A DNA stretch of 47,783 nucleotides from Xenorhabdus stockiae (GCF_002632825.1 NZ_NJAJ01000032.1:1-47783), one strand, 5' to 3'. Counted from the first letter of the stretch, positions 30,867-42,987 are shown. The notes: a model not told the origin generated them from the letters alone. Program-made: numbers and translations.

Positions 30867-31028
30867 GTGAATTCGCTTATTACCTATCTGTCCAATATGC
30901 TTGCTTCTCTGTCAGTGGGTATGGTGATGAGCGATCAGGCTGGGTGGTATATCCTGAATATTGTTAGTATGGTTATTATTGTTGGATTTGTGTTTTGGTT
31001 TATTTCCAGAAATAACAGGATGTGCTGA
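30867..31028 (+). CDS. Possible small membrane protein, unrecognised
   Basis: A 53-codon frame from a GTG at 30867 encodes one clear membrane helix (YILNIVSMVIIVGFVFWF, residues 28-45) and a basic tail SRNNRMC. I know no homologue. Start evidence is poor: GGGAG overlaps the GTG, and ATG 30897 has no Shine-Dalgarno. The frame is open back to 30780, but that would run through the ppc terminator. It could be a real small protein or chance. The remaining 31029-31165 holds no convincing gene. Confidence 0.3.
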   Translation: MNSLITYLSNMLASLSVGMVMSDQAGWYILNIVSMVIIVGFVFWFISRNNRMC

Positions 31029-31165
31029 TGGGAAATTGCTCATATTCTGTGTGATTTAAAACCAAATGGATGAACTTCTTGATAAATGGGATGCGTTTTG
31101 CTGGGGAAGAGACACAGATTTACATCGTCACCGTTTGATTGTAATCAGTAAGGAAGTTTTGTCTT

Positions 31166-31187
31166 CGCCGAACTAAAGAGTTCGGCG
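31166..31187 (-). terminator. Hairpin after metF, probable terminator
   Basis: CGCCGAACT (31166-31174) and AGTTCGGCG (31179-31187) form a perfect 9-bp stem with a 4-base loop, 10 bases beyond the metF stop on the minus strand. The U-run is imperfect (GAAGACAAAAC follows), so a terminator or a 3'-end stability structure are both possible. Confidence 0.6.
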
Positions 31188-31197
31188 GAAATGAAAT

Positions 31198-32171
<974 letters not shown>

Positions 32172-32421
32172 AAATAGAATGAGCGAAGCGGGATTTTTAG
32201 TCAATTAGGAAATGGCTTATTTCCAGTGAGGAATATTCAGTGTGATCAGGAAAGAAATTCATGTTGGGAAAGGTATCTGCACAAACTGCTACGTGGAAGC
32301 TGCTTGGTATAGAGGGTAGCTGTTGGCAAAAGCAGCAATGGCACGGATGCTGCTTTAAATTGTTGCTGTTTTATTTTTTACGATTAAGAAGTATCAATTG
32401 ACTTAACATACCAATAAATAA

Positions 32422-33441
32422 TTAACTATAGTTATCACTAGTCAGAGAGGGGCTGTAACATTTTTTCAGTAAAAGATTGACGGCATCACATATTCTTCTC
32501 ACATCAATGTCATTTACTATACTTCCTTCTTTTAAAAGGATACTTTCAACATTAATAGGATGCCAGCGTAAATATTTTTCAGGCCTATTTTCAAATAAAG
32601 AGACCACAGGTATTTGTAATGCTGAACTTAGGTGCACTGGAGCGCTATCGGCTGAAACAATAATGTCCATACAGCTAGTAGCTGCAATCATATCTTGAAC
32701 ATGTTCTGTTTTAAGGTAATGAACTGAAAGATCAGTAAAGTATTGTTCTTTTATTTCTTCATTTTGGTCATGGAAAATAAAAAAATCAGATTTATTTCCT
32801 ATCAATCTTACTAAATCAGCCCATTTTTTTATATCCAATTTTCTGTTTGCTGATTTGTTAGAAATAAACAAACCTATTTTAGGTTTATTTCCTTGTCCTA
32901 TATTTTTCATCCATTCCCCACGTAAAATTGGATCAGGATAAACATAGGGTTTTAATGTATTGAGCTTGGGTGTTTCAACTTCGGGGATCAAGTCAAATCC
33001 AGATAAAATCTCATGTTTTATTGGCCTATGAGTGACATGATTAGGATCTCTATCATCAAATTCACTTTCCTTTGTGTGCCAGCGACAATCGGGTATATTT
33101 AATTGTCGAATAAACTGGATGCTATTTTTATTTAATCCACCATTCGGAATTATTCCAATATCAAATTGCATTTTCCTCAGCCGTAAAATAAGAGCAATCC
33201 TATTTATCAATGAATTTAATATCCCGGGATGTACGTTGCGTTCACGATTTTTGCTATAAACATAAGTATGGACAAATGAAATATCAGGATTTCTATCCAG
33301 CACTGGAGCATTATATTTATTGGCTAAAACATGAATCTCAGCATTTGGAAATGTTTTCTTTATGGTATGGATTAAAGGTGTTGTACATATCATATCACCA
33401 AGAAAATCTATTCTGATGATTAAAATTTTCTTTTTTTTCAT
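32422..33441 (-). CDS. Glycosyltransferase family 9 (heptosyltransferase-like) protein
   Basis: A 339-residue ADP-heptose:LPS heptosyltransferase-family protein. The N-terminal KILIIRIDFLGDMICTTPL is the GT9 first strand and acceptor loop; the C-lobe has GLFISNKSANRKLDIKKW, and SADSAPVHLSSALQIPVVS matches the family D-S-x-x-x-H donor motif. GT9 enzymes add heptose to the LPS inner core at the cytoplasmic face; the real sugar and acceptor are unknown. The gene is clearly more AT-rich than metF and argE beside it and is absent at this place in E. coli, which suggests transfer. It stands alone, far from the O-antigen ligase gene at the left. It ends in RICDAVNLLLKKCYSPSL-type sequence. Confidence 0.85.
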   Translation of the reverse strand: MKKKKILIIRIDFLGDMICTTPLIHTIKKTFPNAEIHVLANKYNAPVLDRNPDISFVHTYVYSKNRERNVHPGILNSLINRIALILRLRKMQFDIGIIPNGGLNKNSIQFIRQLNIPDCRWHTKESEFDDRDPNHVTHRPIKHEILSGFDLIPEVETPKLNTLKPYVYPDPILRGEWMKNIGQGNKPKIGLFISNKSANRKLDIKKWADLVRLIGNKSDFFIFHDQNEEIKEQYFTDLSVHYLKTEHVQDMIAATSCMDIIVSADSAPVHLSSALQIPVVSLFENRPEKYLRWHPINVESILLKEGSIVNDIDVRRICDAVNLLLKKCYSPSLTSDNYS

Positions 33442-33594
33442 ATACCCGTCATTTTGCTCGTGATTACTACATTTATTTTGTGATTTATTTCATGATGTTA
33501 TCCATTAACTAATTAATATTAGTCAGTTTATTGTGTTTATCCAGTGTGACGTAAAATTTTGGCCTTCAGACGTGGAATATAAGGCGCGTGAGAT

Positions 33595-33616
33595 TCCCCA
33601 GCATGAAGGCTGGGGA
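33595..33616. terminator. GC hairpin between argE and the GT9 gene
   Basis: TCCCCAGC (33595-33602) and GCTGGGGA (33609-33616) form a perfect 8-bp stem with a 6-base loop, 26 bases past the argE stop. No U-run follows on the minus strand, so it may act as a weak terminator or a 3'-end stabiliser. The rest of 33442-33641 has no gene. Confidence 0.5.
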
Positions 33617-33641
33617 GGGTATTAAGTTATCTTGGATAATA

Positions 33642-34799
33642 TTAATTCACACCCAAGCAAAAATGCTCCACAATTTGGGCAATCAGTTTCCTTGTCGGCT
33701 CAATCATTGATACCTCTATATACTCATCAGGTTGATGGGCCTGCTCAATGGAACCCGGCCCCAGAACTATTGTCGGGCAGAGTTGCTGAATAAAAGGTGC
33801 TTCCGTACAGTAATTGACGGTTTCTGCTTTTTTTCCCAACAGTTTTTCGATAACACCTACCAGCTTGTGATTGGTCGGACACTCATAACCGGGAACGGGA
33901 GGATGAAGTTCTGTCACATTCAGGCGTCCCGGCCAGTGTTGCTTGACGGGTTCCAGTGATTCATTCAGTGCTTCATTCAAATCCTGTAATGTCAGGCCGG
34001 GTAGCGGGCGAATATCCATATGCAGCTCACAGCAGGCACAGATCCGGTTAGCTGCATCACCACCGTGGATATGACCGAAATTCATGGTGGGATACGGAAT
34101 AGCGAAAGCCGGATTATGGTAACGCTCCTGCAAGGTATGACGTAATTTCATCAGCTGTGTGATGGACTCATGCATCAAATCAATGGCGTTAACACCCCGC
34201 GCCGGATCACTGGAGTGGCCGGATTTCCCTTCAATACGGATAGCATGGGCAACATGCCCTTTATGGGCGCGGATTGGCTGTAGTGATGTCGGTTCGCCAA
34301 TAATGGCAAAATCAGGTCGGATAGTTGCGTTTGCGGCAAAGTATCGGGCACCAGCCATTGAGGTTTCTTCATCTGCGGTTGCCAGAATATAGAGTGGGTG
34401 AGACAGCTTACTAATATCAATATCTCGTATTGTATCAATGATAAAGGCAAAGAAGCCTTTCATATCAGCAGTTCCCAGACCGTATAATTTGCTATCACGT
34501 TCTGTCAGTGTGAATGGATCTTGAGTCCAGCGCCCGGCATCAAATGGTACAGTGTCTGTATGACCGCATAAGAGTAACCCTCCAGACCCACTCCCTAACG
34601 TTGCAAGCATATTAAATTTTCCGCGAGATTCCGGCACAGGCTGAACCTCAATTTCAAAACCAATCTGTTTCAGCCAGTCAGCCAATAGAGAGATAACAGA
34701 TTCATTACTTTGATCTAGCTCCTCATCCACGGCACTGATGGAAGGTGCTGCGATAAGCTGGCGATATAACTCAATAAACGTTGGTAATTTAATATTCAC
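33642..34799 (-). CDS. argE: Acetylornithine deacetylase
   Basis: M20 zinc hydrolase releasing ornithine from N-acetylornithine, the linear-pathway step of arginine synthesis. 385 residues (E. coli 383). Metal and catalytic residues: [11 protein letters not shown] (His and Asp, about 78-88), [12 protein letters not shown] (Glu pair near 145), IGEPTSLQP, and [18 protein letters not shown] of the lid domain. Divergent from argC over 130 bp with a paired ARG box, as in E. coli. Confidence 0.98.
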   Translation of the reverse strand: MNIKLPTFIELYRQLIAAPSISAVDEELDQSNESVISLLADWLKQIGFEIEVQPVPESRGKFNMLATLGSGSGGLLLCGHTDTVPFDAGRWTQDPFTLTERDSKLYGLGTADMKGFFAFIIDTIRDIDISKLSHPLYILATADEETSMAGARYFAANATIRPDFAIIGEPTSLQPIRAHKGHVAHAIRIEGKSGHSSDPARGVNAIDLMHESITQLMKLRHTLQERYHNPAFAIPYPTMNFGHIHGGDAANRICACCELHMDIRPLPGLTLQDLNEALNESLEPVKQHWPGRLNVTELHPPVPGYECPTNHKLVGVIEKLLGKKAETVNYCTEAPFIQQLCPTIVLGPGSIEQAHQPDEYIEVSMIEPTRKLIAQIVEHFCLGVN

Positions 34800-34824
34800 T
34801 GTTGACAGCCCTTATTCAAGATAG

Positions 34825-34863
34825 TATCAATATTAATGCAATTTAATTGAATATAAATTCAAT
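34825..34863. promoter_or_regulatory. ArgR operator: two ARG boxes 3 bp apart
   Basis: 34846-34863 (ATTGAATATAAATTCAAT) is a full match to the 18-bp consensus WNTGAATWWWWATTCANW. 34825-34842 (TATCAATATTAATGCAAT) is a second box with two mismatches. The 3-bp gap is the usual spacing for binding of an ArgR hexamer. The pair lies between the divergent argE and argC starts and should control both. Confidence 0.9.
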
Positions 34864-34929
34864 TGTGTAATCGGGTTACTACATTGGGTTAATACAATAC
34901 ATTGGGTTAATACAAGGTGAATAAATCCC

Positions 34930-35934
34930 ATGCTTAATACGCTGATAGTTGGTGCCAGTGGCTATACCGGAGCGGAGTTAGCAGCATGTCTGCAACGCCA
35001 TCCTTATATACATCTTGCGGGTCTGATGGTTTCTGCTCAAAGCTCTGATGCCGGAAAGTGCTTGTCAGAACTTTACCCACAGTATAAAGGAACCCTTGAT
35101 TTACCTTTACAACCGTTAACTGATGTGGCTGAAGCCGCAAGCGGTATTGATATCGTTTTCCTTGCTACCGCACACGAAGTCAGCCATGACATTGCTCCGG
35201 AATTTCTACAGGCAGGCTGTATCGTATTTGATTTATCTGGTGCCTATCGCGTACAAAATACACTGTTTTATTCAGAATACTACGGATTTGAGCATAAAAA
35301 TATCGATTGGCTTGAGCAGGCGGTATATGGGCTGGCGGAATGGCAGGCGGAGAAAATTAAAACAGCTCAGCTGATCGCAGTTCCGGGTTGTTACCCTACG
35401 GTTTCACAGCTTTCGCTGAAACCACTGCTGGAAGCTGGTTTGCTGGATACCGGACAGTGGCCCGTTATTAATGCTGTCAGTGGTGTGAGTGGGGCCGGGC
35501 GTAAGGCGTCGATAAATAACAATTTCTGTGAAGTCAGTTTGCAGCCTTACGGTGTTTTCAATCATCGCCACCAGCCGGAAATTGCTACACATTTAGGGAC
35601 AGATGTAATTTTCATCCCCCATTTAGGCAATTTTGCGCGAGGGATCTTAGCTACGATTACCTGCAAGCTGAAAGCCGGTATCACAGAAGAACAAGTCAGG
35701 CATGCCTATCAACAGGCTTATCACGATAAACCACTTATTCGGCTCTATGAAAAAGGTGTTCCTGCCCTGAAAGGGGTCGTCGGGTTGCCATTCTGTGATA
35801 TTGGTTTTGCTGTACAAGGCCAGCATCTGATTATTGTCGGGGCTGAGGATAATCTTCTGAAAGGTGCAGCAGCGCAGGCCGTGCAGTGTATGAATATTCG
35901 CTTCGGGTTCGAAGAAACTCAGGCGTTACTTTAA
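34930..35934 (+). CDS. argC: N-acetyl-gamma-glutamyl-phosphate reductase
   Basis: NADPH-dependent reductase of the third step of arginine synthesis. 334 residues (E. coli 334). NADP fold [13 protein letters not shown] at the N-terminus, catalytic Cys in [13 protein letters not shown] (about residue 155), and [11 protein letters not shown]. First gene of argCBGH. The start has AAGGTGA about ten bases before the ATG. Confidence 0.98.
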   Translation: MLNTLIVGASGYTGAELAACLQRHPYIHLAGLMVSAQSSDAGKCLSELYPQYKGTLDLPLQPLTDVAEAASGIDIVFLATAHEVSHDIAPEFLQAGCIVFDLSGAYRVQNTLFYSEYYGFEHKNIDWLEQAVYGLAEWQAEKIKTAQLIAVPGCYPTVSQLSLKPLLEAGLLDTGQWPVINAVSGVSGAGRKASINNNFCEVSLQPYGVFNHRHQPEIATHLGTDVIFIPHLGNFARGILATITCKLKAGITEEQVRHAYQQAYHDKPLIRLYEKGVPALKGVVGLPFCDIGFAVQGQHLIIVGAEDNLLKGAAAQAVQCMNIRFGFEETQALL

Positions 35935-36003
35935 TTCAATGTGTTTTGAATTCAGAGCTTTTTTATTTCAGAAATTATTTGATACCGACAGAGGATAAAT
36001 CTG

Positions 36004-36777
36004 ATGGAGCCATTAGTTATCAAGTTGGGTGGGGTGTTATTAGATAGTGATGAAGCGCTGGTACGATTATTTTCCACATTGCAGTTATATCGAAAAACGC
36101 ATAAACGTCCTTTAGTCATTGTACATGGGGGCGGTTGCTTGGTTGATGAACTGATGCAGAAATTACAGTTGCCGATTATCAAGAAACAGGGCCTGCGTGT
36201 AACGCCAGCAGATCAGATCGATATTATTACCGGGACACTGGCTGGCACAGCTAATAAAACCTTACTCTCCTGGGCGATAAAATACCGTTTACCTGCGGTT
36301 GGTCTATGTTTGGGTGATGGCTGTGTTGTGAAAGTTTCTCAGTTTAACGAGGAATTTGGTCACACGGGCATGGCTTCTCCCGGTAATCCGGATTTGCTGA
36401 AAATCTTATTGGATATCGGTTATATCCCCATTATTAGCTCTATTGGTATTACAGAAGACGGCAAATTAATGAATGTGAATGCAGATCAAGCTGCTACAGC
36501 TGTTGCACAGTCACTGGATGCCGATTTAGTTTTTCTGTCAGATGTCAGCGGCATTCTGAATGGAAAAGGCAACAAGCTCCCTGAAGTATCAGAAAAAGAA
36601 ATACAGCAGATGATTGAACAGGGTGTGATTACTGACGGCATGGTTGTGAAAGTCCATGCGGCACTGGAAGCCGCAAAAACACTGGGGCGTCCGGTGGATA
36701 TCGCCAGCTGGCGTTATGCTGACCAACTGATTGCTCTATTTAATGGTATATCCGTTGGCACTCGCATTCTGGCATAA
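36004..36777 (+). CDS. argB: Acetylglutamate kinase
   Basis: Amino-acid kinase family enzyme phosphorylating N-acetylglutamate. 257 residues, as in E. coli Arg[16 protein letters not shown] at the start carries the phosphate-binding Lys and GG pair; [14 protein letters not shown] and [15 protein letters not shown] follow. The short N-terminus is that of the dimeric, arginine-insensitive enterobacterial type. The ATG has GAGGA about nine bases upstream. Second gene of argCBGH. Confidence 0.98.
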   Translation: MEPLVIKLGGVLLDSDEALVRLFSTLQLYRKTHKRPLVIVHGGGCLVDELMQKLQLPIIKKQGLRVTPADQIDIITGTLAGTANKTLLSWAIKYRLPAVGLCLGDGCVVKVSQFNEEFGHTGMASPGNPDLLKILLDIGYIPIISSIGITEDGKLMNVNADQAATAVAQSLDADLVFLSDVSGILNGKGNKLPEVSEKEIQQMIEQGVITDGMVVKVHAALEAAKTLGRPVDIASWRYADQLIALFNGISVGTRILA

Positions 36778-36879
36778 CCATTCTGACATAACAGAGAATG
36801 AAAGCGGTTTTGACTGATTAACAGCATGGCACCTTTCTGATGAAAACTTGCTGGTGAATAAAAGTAAAAGGCTACCTCT

Positions 36880-38112
36880 ATGACAACGACGACTACTTCG
36901 GTAAAAAACAGTATTAAAAAGATTGTGCTGGCATATTCTGGCGGTTTGGATACTTCTGCCATCATTCCGTGGCTGAAAGAACATTATGGCAACTGTGATG
37001 TTATTGCATTTGTCGCCGATGTTGGTCAGAGCCGTGAAGATTTGGATGGTATAGAACAAAAAGCATTACGTTCCGGCGCTTCAGAATGCCATATCGCCGA
37101 TCTGCGTGAAGAATTCATTAAAGAATATGTTTATCCGGTACTGAAAACCGGAGCATTGTACGAAGGCAGTTATTTGCTCGGTACTTCAATGGCTCGCCCG
37201 ATTATTGCCAAAGCGCAGGTTGAACTGGCCCTGAAAGTGGGTGCTGATGCACTGGCGCATGGGGCGACGGGTAAAGGGAATGATCAGGTTCGTTTTGAGA
37301 GTACCTATACGGCATTGGCTCCACATCTGAAAGTCGTCGCTCCGTGGCGAGAGTGGGATTTGCGTTCCCGCGAGGCGTTGTTGGATTACCTGAAAGTCCG
37401 TGATATTCCTACTACGGCAACACTGGAAAAAATTTACAGCCGTGATGAAAACGCGTGGCACATTTCCACCGAAGGTGGTGTATTGGAAAATACGTGGAAT
37501 GCAGCGAATAAAGATTGTTGGGAGTGGACTGTAGCGCCGGAAGATGCTCCTGACGAACCTGAATATCTTTCTGTCACTGTTGAGAAAGGAGAGGTTGTCG
37601 GAGTCAATGGGAAGATACTGTCGCCATATCAATGCCTTAATGAATTGAATGAGCTGGGTGCTAAACATGGTATTGGCCGGATTGATATTGTGGAAAACCG
37701 TCTGGTCGGAATGAAGTCCCGTGGCTGTTATGAAACACCGGGAGGAACCATCATGATGGCGGCTCTGCGCGGTATTGAACAATTAGTTCTGGATCGTGAC
37801 AGTTTTAAATGGCGTCAGCAGCTGGGTCTGGAGATGTCTTATGTTGTTTACGATGGGCGCTGGTTTGTGCCGCTGCGTCAGTCTATTCAGGCTGCGGCAG
37901 AGATGCTGGCTGAGAATGTCAGTGGTGAAGTGATCCTGAAGCTGTATAAGGGGCAGGTGACAGCCACTCAGAAAACATCTCCTTATAGCCTCTACTCTGA
38001 AGAGTTTGCTACTTTTGGTGAGGATGAAGTCTATGATCACAGCCATGCTGAAGGGTTTATCCGCCTCCATTCGCTTTCTTCCCGCATTCGTGCGCTGAAA
38101 AGCAAAAAGTAA
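36880..38112 (+). CDS. argG: Argininosuccinate synthase (short type)
   Basis: Joins citrulline and aspartate with ATP cleavage to AMP. 410 residues with the N-type ATP loop [18 protein letters not shown] near 18-35, [17 protein letters not shown] near 130 and the citrulline/aspartate-binding region. It is the shorter type, as in Vibrio, unlike the 447-residue E. coli ArgG, whose gene is elsewhere in that genome. Position between argB and argH gives argCBGH. AAAGG stands about ten bases before the ATG. Confidence 0.97.
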   Translation: MTTTTTSVKNSIKKIVLAYSGGLDTSAIIPWLKEHYGNCDVIAFVADVGQSREDLDGIEQKALRSGASECHIADLREEFIKEYVYPVLKTGALYEGSYLLGTSMARPIIAKAQVELALKVGADALAHGATGKGNDQVRFESTYTALAPHLKVVAPWREWDLRSREALLDYLKVRDIPTTATLEKIYSRDENAWHISTEGGVLENTWNAANKDCWEWTVAPEDAPDEPEYLSVTVEKGEVVGVNGKILSPYQCLNELNELGAKHGIGRIDIVENRLVGMKSRGCYETPGGTIMMAALRGIEQLVLDRDSFKWRQQLGLEMSYVVYDGRWFVPLRQSIQAAAEMLAENVSGEVILKLYKGQVTATQKTSPYSLYSEEFATFGEDEVYDHSHAEGFIRLHSLSSRIRALKSKK

Positions 38113-38145
38113 TTTCCGGCTAATAAAAAGAAGAGGAATGCAATT

Positions 38146-39525
38146 ATGGCACTTTGGGGTGGGCGCTTTAGTCAGGAAGCTGATCAGCAATTTAAGCAGT
38201 TTAATGATTCCCTGTGTTTTGATTATCGTCTGGCAGAGCAGGATATTTTTGGCTCTGTCGCATGGTCAAAGGCGCTGGTCACAGTTGGTGTTCTGACATC
38301 TGAAGAGCAGCAGAAGCTGGCGTTGGCGTTGAATGCATTACTGGATGAAGTGAGAACCAACCCAGAGGCTATTTTGCAAAGCGATGCGGAAGATATTCAT
38401 AGTTGGGTGGAAGGCCAGTTGATCGCAAAAGTTGGGGATTTAGGCAAAAAACTGCATACAGGACGCAGCCGTAATGATCAGGTCGCGACTGACCTGAAGT
38501 TGTGGTGTAAGGATCAGATAGCGGATATCCGGCAGGCTCTGACAGCATTACAACAGGCATTAGTGATTACGGCTGAGAATAATCAGGATGCCGTTATGCC
38601 GGGGTATACTCATTTACAGCGGGCGCAGCCGGTGACTTTCGCACATTGGTGTCTCGCATATGCAGAAATGCTTGCCCGTGATGAAAGCCGTTTGCAGGAT
38701 ACTTTAAAACGGTTGGATGTCAGCCCGTTGGGATGTGGTGCGTTAGCGGGAACGGCTTATGATATTGATCGGGAACAACTGGCTTCATGGCTTGGTTTTG
38801 CCTCAGCAACCCGTAATAGTTTAGACAGCGTGTCAGACCGTGATCATGTGCTGGAACTGCTATCAAATGCCAGCATCAGTATGATCCATCTTTCACGTTT
38901 TGCCGAAGATCTGATTTTCTTCAACAGTGGAGAAGCAGACTTTATTGAATTATCGGATCGGGTAACGTCTGGTTCCTCTTTGATGCCTCAAAAGAAAAAC
39001 CCTGACGCACTGGAACTTATCCGCGGTAAATGTGGCCGGGTACAGGGTGCATTGACAGGTATGATGATGACATTAAAAGGGCTGCCTCTCGCTTATAACA
39101 AAGATATGCAAGAGGATAAAGAAGGGCTGTTTGATGCGTTAGATACTTGGCGGGTTTGCCTGCATATGGCAGCAATGGTATTGGATGGCATTCAGATAAA
39201 ACGTGAGCGTTGCCGGGAGGCAGCAAAGCAGGGCTATGCTAATGCTACGGAATTAGCCGATTATCTGGTGGCAAAAGGTGTCCCATTCCGTGAAGCACAT
39301 CACATTGTTGGTGAAGTAGTGATTGCTGCAATAAAGAAAGGTAAGGCGCTGGAAGAGTTATCATTATCTGAATTACAAAAGTTCAGTGAAACTATTTCAA
39401 TCGATGTATACGATATTTTATCGTTACAGTCCTGTCTGGATAAACGTCTGGCAAAAGGTGGTGTGGCACAGAAACAGGTAGTGCTGGCTATTACTGAGGC
39501 AAAGCAGAGGCTACATCTCAGCTAA
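38146..39525 (+). CDS. argH: Argininosuccinate lyase
   Basis: Last step of arginine synthesis, releasing arginine and fumarate. 459 residues (E. coli 457). The fumarase/aspartase superfamily signature [15 protein letters not shown] with the catalytic Ser is at about 277-291; [16 protein letters not shown] and [17 protein letters not shown] (catalytic His) are present. AGAGGA lies nine bases before the ATG, and the 33-bp gap to argG shows cotranscription. A clear terminator is not visible downstream in 39526-39747. Confidence 0.98.
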   Translation: MALWGGRFSQEADQQFKQFNDSLCFDYRLAEQDIFGSVAWSKALVTVGVLTSEEQQKLALALNALLDEVRTNPEAILQSDAEDIHSWVEGQLIAKVGDLGKKLHTGRSRNDQVATDLKLWCKDQIADIRQALTALQQALVITAENNQDAVMPGYTHLQRAQPVTFAHWCLAYAEMLARDESRLQDTLKRLDVSPLGCGALAGTAYDIDREQLASWLGFASATRNSLDSVSDRDHVLELLSNASISMIHLSRFAEDLIFFNSGEADFIELSDRVTSGSSLMPQKKNPDALELIRGKCGRVQGALTGMMMTLKGLPLAYNKDMQEDKEGLFDALDTWRVCLHMAAMVLDGIQIKRERCREAAKQGYANATELADYLVAKGVPFREAHHIVGEVVIAAIKKGKALEELSLSELQKFSETISIDVYDILSLQSCLDKRLAKGGVAQKQVVLAITEAKQRLHLS

Positions 39526-39747
39526 CTGAAACCCCTCTGAGTACATAACTTCTCCGGATCAACGAATTGGGCTGCCTGCTTATTGCGGTGGTCCGATTTA
39601 TCTATTTTTTGAATGAATTCCGTCATTTTTTATCAGGTAACTGTATAAAAAAACTGAAATCACAACGAATTGATAGTTTTCTCCTCTCATGCATATAATG
39701 ATTTATTGATCAATTCTATCATTGATACCAAAACAATGAGGTTGGGA

Positions 39748-40665
39748 ATGAATATCCGCGATTTGGAATATCTTGTGGCACTTGCTGAGTATCGGCATTT
39801 TCGCAGGGCTGCTGATTCTTGTCATGTCAGCCAGCCGACGCTCAGTGGGCAGATACGCAAACTTGAGGATGAGTTGGGCGTAATGCTGCTGGAACGCACA
39901 AGCCGCAAGGTCTTGTTTACACAACAGGGGATGTTGCTGGTGGAGCAAGCCAAGACGGTATTGCGAGAAGTGAAGGTATTACAGGAAATGGCTTCACTTC
40001 AGGGTGAAAGTATGTCCGGCCCATTACATATCGGTCTCATTCCAACCGTTGGTCCTTATCTCCTGCCATTGATTATTCCTGAACTGCATAAGTTGTTCCC
40101 CAAACTGGAAATGTACCTACACGAAGCCCAGACCCAAAACCTGCTGGCCCAGCTTGATAGCGGGAAGCTGGACTGTGCGATTCTGGCTGCAATAAAAGAA
40201 ACGGAAGCATTTATTGAAATTCCTCTCTTTAAGGAACCCATGAAGCTTGCGGTCTATGAAGAACATAAATGGGCAGAGCGGGATAAGATCAATATGAGCG
40301 AGCTGACCGGTGAAAAGTTATTGATGCTGGAAGATGGTCATTGCTTACGTGATCAGGCAATGGGGTTCTGTTTTCAGGCCGGAGCCAAAGAAGATACGCA
40401 TTTCAGGGCAACCAGTATGGAAACATTGCGTAATATGGTAGCGGCAGGGAGCGGCATCACTTTGTTGCCTGACTTGGCTGTTCCAAAAGAGAAAAAGCGT
40501 GATGGGATCTGTTATCTTGAGTGTCATAATCCCTTGCCGGAACGTTCTGTGATTCTGGTTTATCGTCCCGGCTCACCTCTGCGTAATCGCTATGAGCAAC
40601 TGGCAGAGGCGATCCGAACCAGAATGAGGAATTATTTCGATATCAGTGGAACAACATCAAAATAA
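39748..40665 (+). CDS. oxyR: Peroxide sensor and transcriptional regulator OxyR
   Basis: LysR-type activator of peroxide defence genes. From ATG 39748, with GAGG seven bases upstream, it has 305 residues, the E. coli length. N-terminal w[21 protein letters not shown]; the redox pair is Cys199 and Cys208 in [15 protein letters not shown], exactly at the E. coli positions, so the disulfide switch should work. The frame is open 26 codons upstream without family similarity. It converges with sthA, the stops overlapping by nine bases. No OxyS-like RNA is visible upstream. Confidence 0.97.
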   Translation: MNIRDLEYLVALAEYRHFRRAADSCHVSQPTLSGQIRKLEDELGVMLLERTSRKVLFTQQGMLLVEQAKTVLREVKVLQEMASLQGESMSGPLHIGLIPTVGPYLLPLIIPELHKLFPKLEMYLHEAQTQNLLAQLDSGKLDCAILAAIKETEAFIEIPLFKEPMKLAVYEEHKWAERDKINMSELTGEKLLMLEDGHCLRDQAMGFCFQAGAKEDTHFRATSMETLRNMVAAGSGITLLPDLAVPKEKKRDGICYLECHNPLPERSVILVYRPGSPLRNRYEQLAEAIRTRMRNYFDISGTTSK

Positions 40666-42060
40666 CCGGTTCAGTCCATTAAGGGCAGCAACGCGATAAG
40701 CTTCGGCCATTGTCGGATAGTTGAAGGTTGTATTAACGAAATATTCGATACTATTACCTTCACCTTTTTGTTCCATAATCGCCTGACCGATATGAATAAT
40801 CTCCGCTGCACGTTCGCCAAAACAGTGAATACCGAGGATCTGTTTTGTCTCGCGGTGGAATAATATCTTGATGCTGCCTACATTCATCCCTGCAATCTGT
40901 GCTCTGGCCAGATGTTTAAACTGGGCTCGTCCCACTTCATACGGAACTTTCATCGCTGTTAGTTCCTGCTCAGTTTTACCCACAGAACTGATTTCAGGGA
41001 TGGTATAAATGCCCGTTGGAATATCGTCTACCAGATACTTTTCGGCATTCTCAGCTCCGGTCATGATGGCTTTTGCTGCAATGTGCCCCTGATTGTAGGC
41101 GGCAGAAGCGAGGCTGGGATAACCAATAACATCACCAACAGCATAAATATTTTCATTGCTGGTTTGGTAGACCCGATTTACTTTCAATAAACCACGGCTA
41201 TCAGTTTCCAGCCCGACGTTTTCCATCCCGAGTTTATCTGTGTTACCGGTTCGTCCATTGGCATACAGCAGACAATCTGCTTTAACTTTCTTGCCTGATT
41301 TCAGATGGATAATGACGCCATCTTCAAGACCTTCAATCTTTTCATATTCTTCGTTATGGCGGATAACAATACCGCTATTCCAGAAATGATAAGACAGCGC
41401 GTCAGACATTTCCTGATCAAGAAATGACAGCAGATGGTCACGGGTATTGATCAAATCGACCTTCACACCCAACCCCCGGAATATAGAAGCATATTCGCAA
41501 CCAATCACACCCGCGCCATAAATAATGACATGACGTGGTTCATGATCCAGTTCCAGAATAGTATCGCTGTTATAAATACGGGAATGAGTGAAGTCGACAT
41601 CGGGAGGGCAATAAGGGCGAGAGCCTGTGGCAATAATTATTTTGTCAGCACTCAATATATCTACACTATCATCAGCATAACGCACACTAACATGATGTTC
41701 ATCGATAAAGGTGGCTTCACCGGCAAACATCTTACACCGATTGCGCTCATAAAACCCTTGCCGCATTTTAGTCTGCTGATTCATGACAACTTCGGCATGA
41801 CGTAAAATTTCTGAAAACGAGGAGCGAAGAATGCGGGAGTTGTCACTGTAGAGAGGGTTTTGATTAAATTCAATAATACGACTGACAGCATGGCGGAGAG
41901 CTTTGGACGGGATAGTGCCCCAGTGGGTACAGCCGCCGCCAATATTGTTATAACGCTCTATAACTGCAACGTTTTTTCTTTGTTTTGCCAATCCCATTGC
42001 TGCCCCTTCTCCACCGGGTCCGGAGCCAATCACAATGGCATCAAAATGAGTATATTGCAT
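40657..42060 (-). CDS. sthA: Soluble pyridine nucleotide transhydrogenase
   Basis: FAD flavoprotein that transfers hydride between NADPH and NAD+, draining excess NADPH. 467 residues from 42060 (E. coli 466). FAD fold [19 protein letters not shown]; the [15 protein letters not shown] segment has a single Cys where lipoamide dehydrogenases have the CxxxxC pair, which is normal for SthA. NAD fold [30 protein letters not shown], and C-terminal [17 protein letters not shown]. The frame extends 11 codons upstream. Divergent from fabR. Confidence 0.97.
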   Translation of the reverse strand: MQYTHFDAIVIGSGPGGEGAAMGLAKQRKNVAVIERYNNIGGGCTHWGTIPSKALRHAVSRIIEFNQNPLYSDNSRILRSSFSEILRHAEVVMNQQTKMRQGFYERNRCKMFAGEATFIDEHHVSVRYADDSVDILSADKIIIATGSRPYCPPDVDFTHSRIYNSDTILELDHEPRHVIIYGAGVIGCEYASIFRGLGVKVDLINTRDHLLSFLDQEMSDALSYHFWNSGIVIRHNEEYEKIEGLEDGVIIHLKSGKKVKADCLLYANGRTGNTDKLGMENVGLETDSRGLLKVNRVYQTSNENIYAVGDVIGYPSLASAAYNQGHIAAKAIMTGAENAEKYLVDDIPTGIYTIPEISSVGKTEQELTAMKVPYEVGRAQFKHLARAQIAGMNVGSIKILFHRETKQILGIHCFGERAAEIIHIGQAIMEQKGEGNSIEYFVNTTFNYPTMAEAYRVAALNGLNRLF

Positions 42061-42269
42061 AGAGGAAAGACCTGTTTTTACACAAAATAACAACTCTATA
42101 TTAACATTGGTTGGCGTAATAACCTAATTAGCGTACGGTTTTTGTTTCCGATGTTGATATAAAACAGGGAAACATTGGTTAATATCTTTAAGAGAACAAT
42201 CACAGCAAATGTAGCAGAATCTGATATATTTGCTGCATAGTATAGTCGAGTATGTATATCAGGATTGCT

Positions 42270-42962
42270 GTGAATAATGTAACTGGCGTCAGAGCGAAAC
42301 AGAAAGAGAAAACCCGTCGTTCACTGATTGAAGCAGCATTTAGCCAACTGAGTGCTGAACGTAGTTTCACCAGCCTGAGTTTGCGGGAAGTGGCCCGGGA
42401 AGCAGGGATTGCACCGACTTCATTTTATCGCCATTTTCGTGATGTGGATGAATTAGGGCTGACGATGGTGGATGAAAGCGGCTTAATGCTGCGTCAGCTT
42501 ATGCGTCAGGCTCGCCAGCGTATCGCAAAAGGTGGGAGTATCATTCGCACTTCTGTTTCAACCTTTATGGAGTTTATCGGTAATAACCCGAATGCATTCA
42601 GGTTATTGCTGCGTGAACGTTCCGGTACATCCGCTGAGTTCCGTGCAGCTGTCGCACGGGAAATCCAACATTTTATTGCAGAGCTGGCAGACTACCTTGA
42701 ACAGGCCAGTCATATGCCTCGCCATTTTACCGAAATACAAGCCGAAGCGATGGTAACAATTGTGTTCAGTGCAGGTGCAGAAGCGCTGGATATTGATGAA
42801 GAAAAAAGACGTCGTCTCGAAGAACGTTTGGTATTACAACTGCGTATGATTTCCAAAGGTGCTTTTTACTGGTATCGGCGGGAGCAAGAAAAAACGGCTA
42901 ACTTAAAAAATACTGTCCTAAAAACCGCTGTCTCTAAGACTTCTGTCCCTAAAACCCCTTGA
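42270..42962 (+). CDS. fabR: TetR-family repressor of unsaturated fatty acid synthesis FabR
   Basis: Represses fabA and fabB in response to acyl-ACP/CoA unsaturation. 230 residues from a GTG at 42270, which has AGGA five bases upstream; an ATG at 42252 is also in frame. The [23 protein letters not shown] and the body through [13 protein letters not shown] are nearly the E. coli sequence. The C-terminus differs: after EKTANLKN it ends with three imperfect five-residue repeats, [16 protein letters not shown], encoded by a 15-bp tandem repeat at about 42912-42958. E. coli FabR ends earlier. The yijD gene follows by 25 bp. Confidence 0.93.
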   Translation: MNNVTGVRAKQKEKTRRSLIEAAFSQLSAERSFTSLSLREVAREAGIAPTSFYRHFRDVDELGLTMVDESGLMLRQLMRQARQRIAKGGSIIRTSVSTFMEFIGNNPNAFRLLLRERSGTSAEFRAAVAREIQHFIAELADYLEQASHMPRHFTEIQAEAMVTIVFSAGAEALDIDEEKRRRLEERLVLQLRMISKGAFYWYRREQEKTANLKNTVLKTAVSKTSVPKTP

Positions 42963-42987
42963 ACACGACTGAAAGGAGAACAACACG

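Noticed and set aside
31066-31176. 36-codon frame MDELLDKWDAF... before metF end
   Set aside because: No Shine-Dalgarno, no recognisable domain, and it runs into the metF terminator hairpin.
33438-33450. Possible truncated fifth ERIC (TATACCCGTC) just before the GT9 gene
   Set aside because: Only about ten bases match the ERIC end and none of the internal blocks follow; too short to call.
37186-37782. 198-codon open frame antisense to argG
   Set aside because: Covered by argG with full family conservation in the sense frame.
39526-39747. OxyS small RNA upstream of oxyR
   Set aside because: No sequence resembling E. coli OxyS or its terminator is visible on the minus strand in this gap.
41920-41940. 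SthA lacking the second redox Cys
   Set aside because: A single Cys in [11 protein letters not shown] is normal for soluble transhydrogenases, so it is not a defect.
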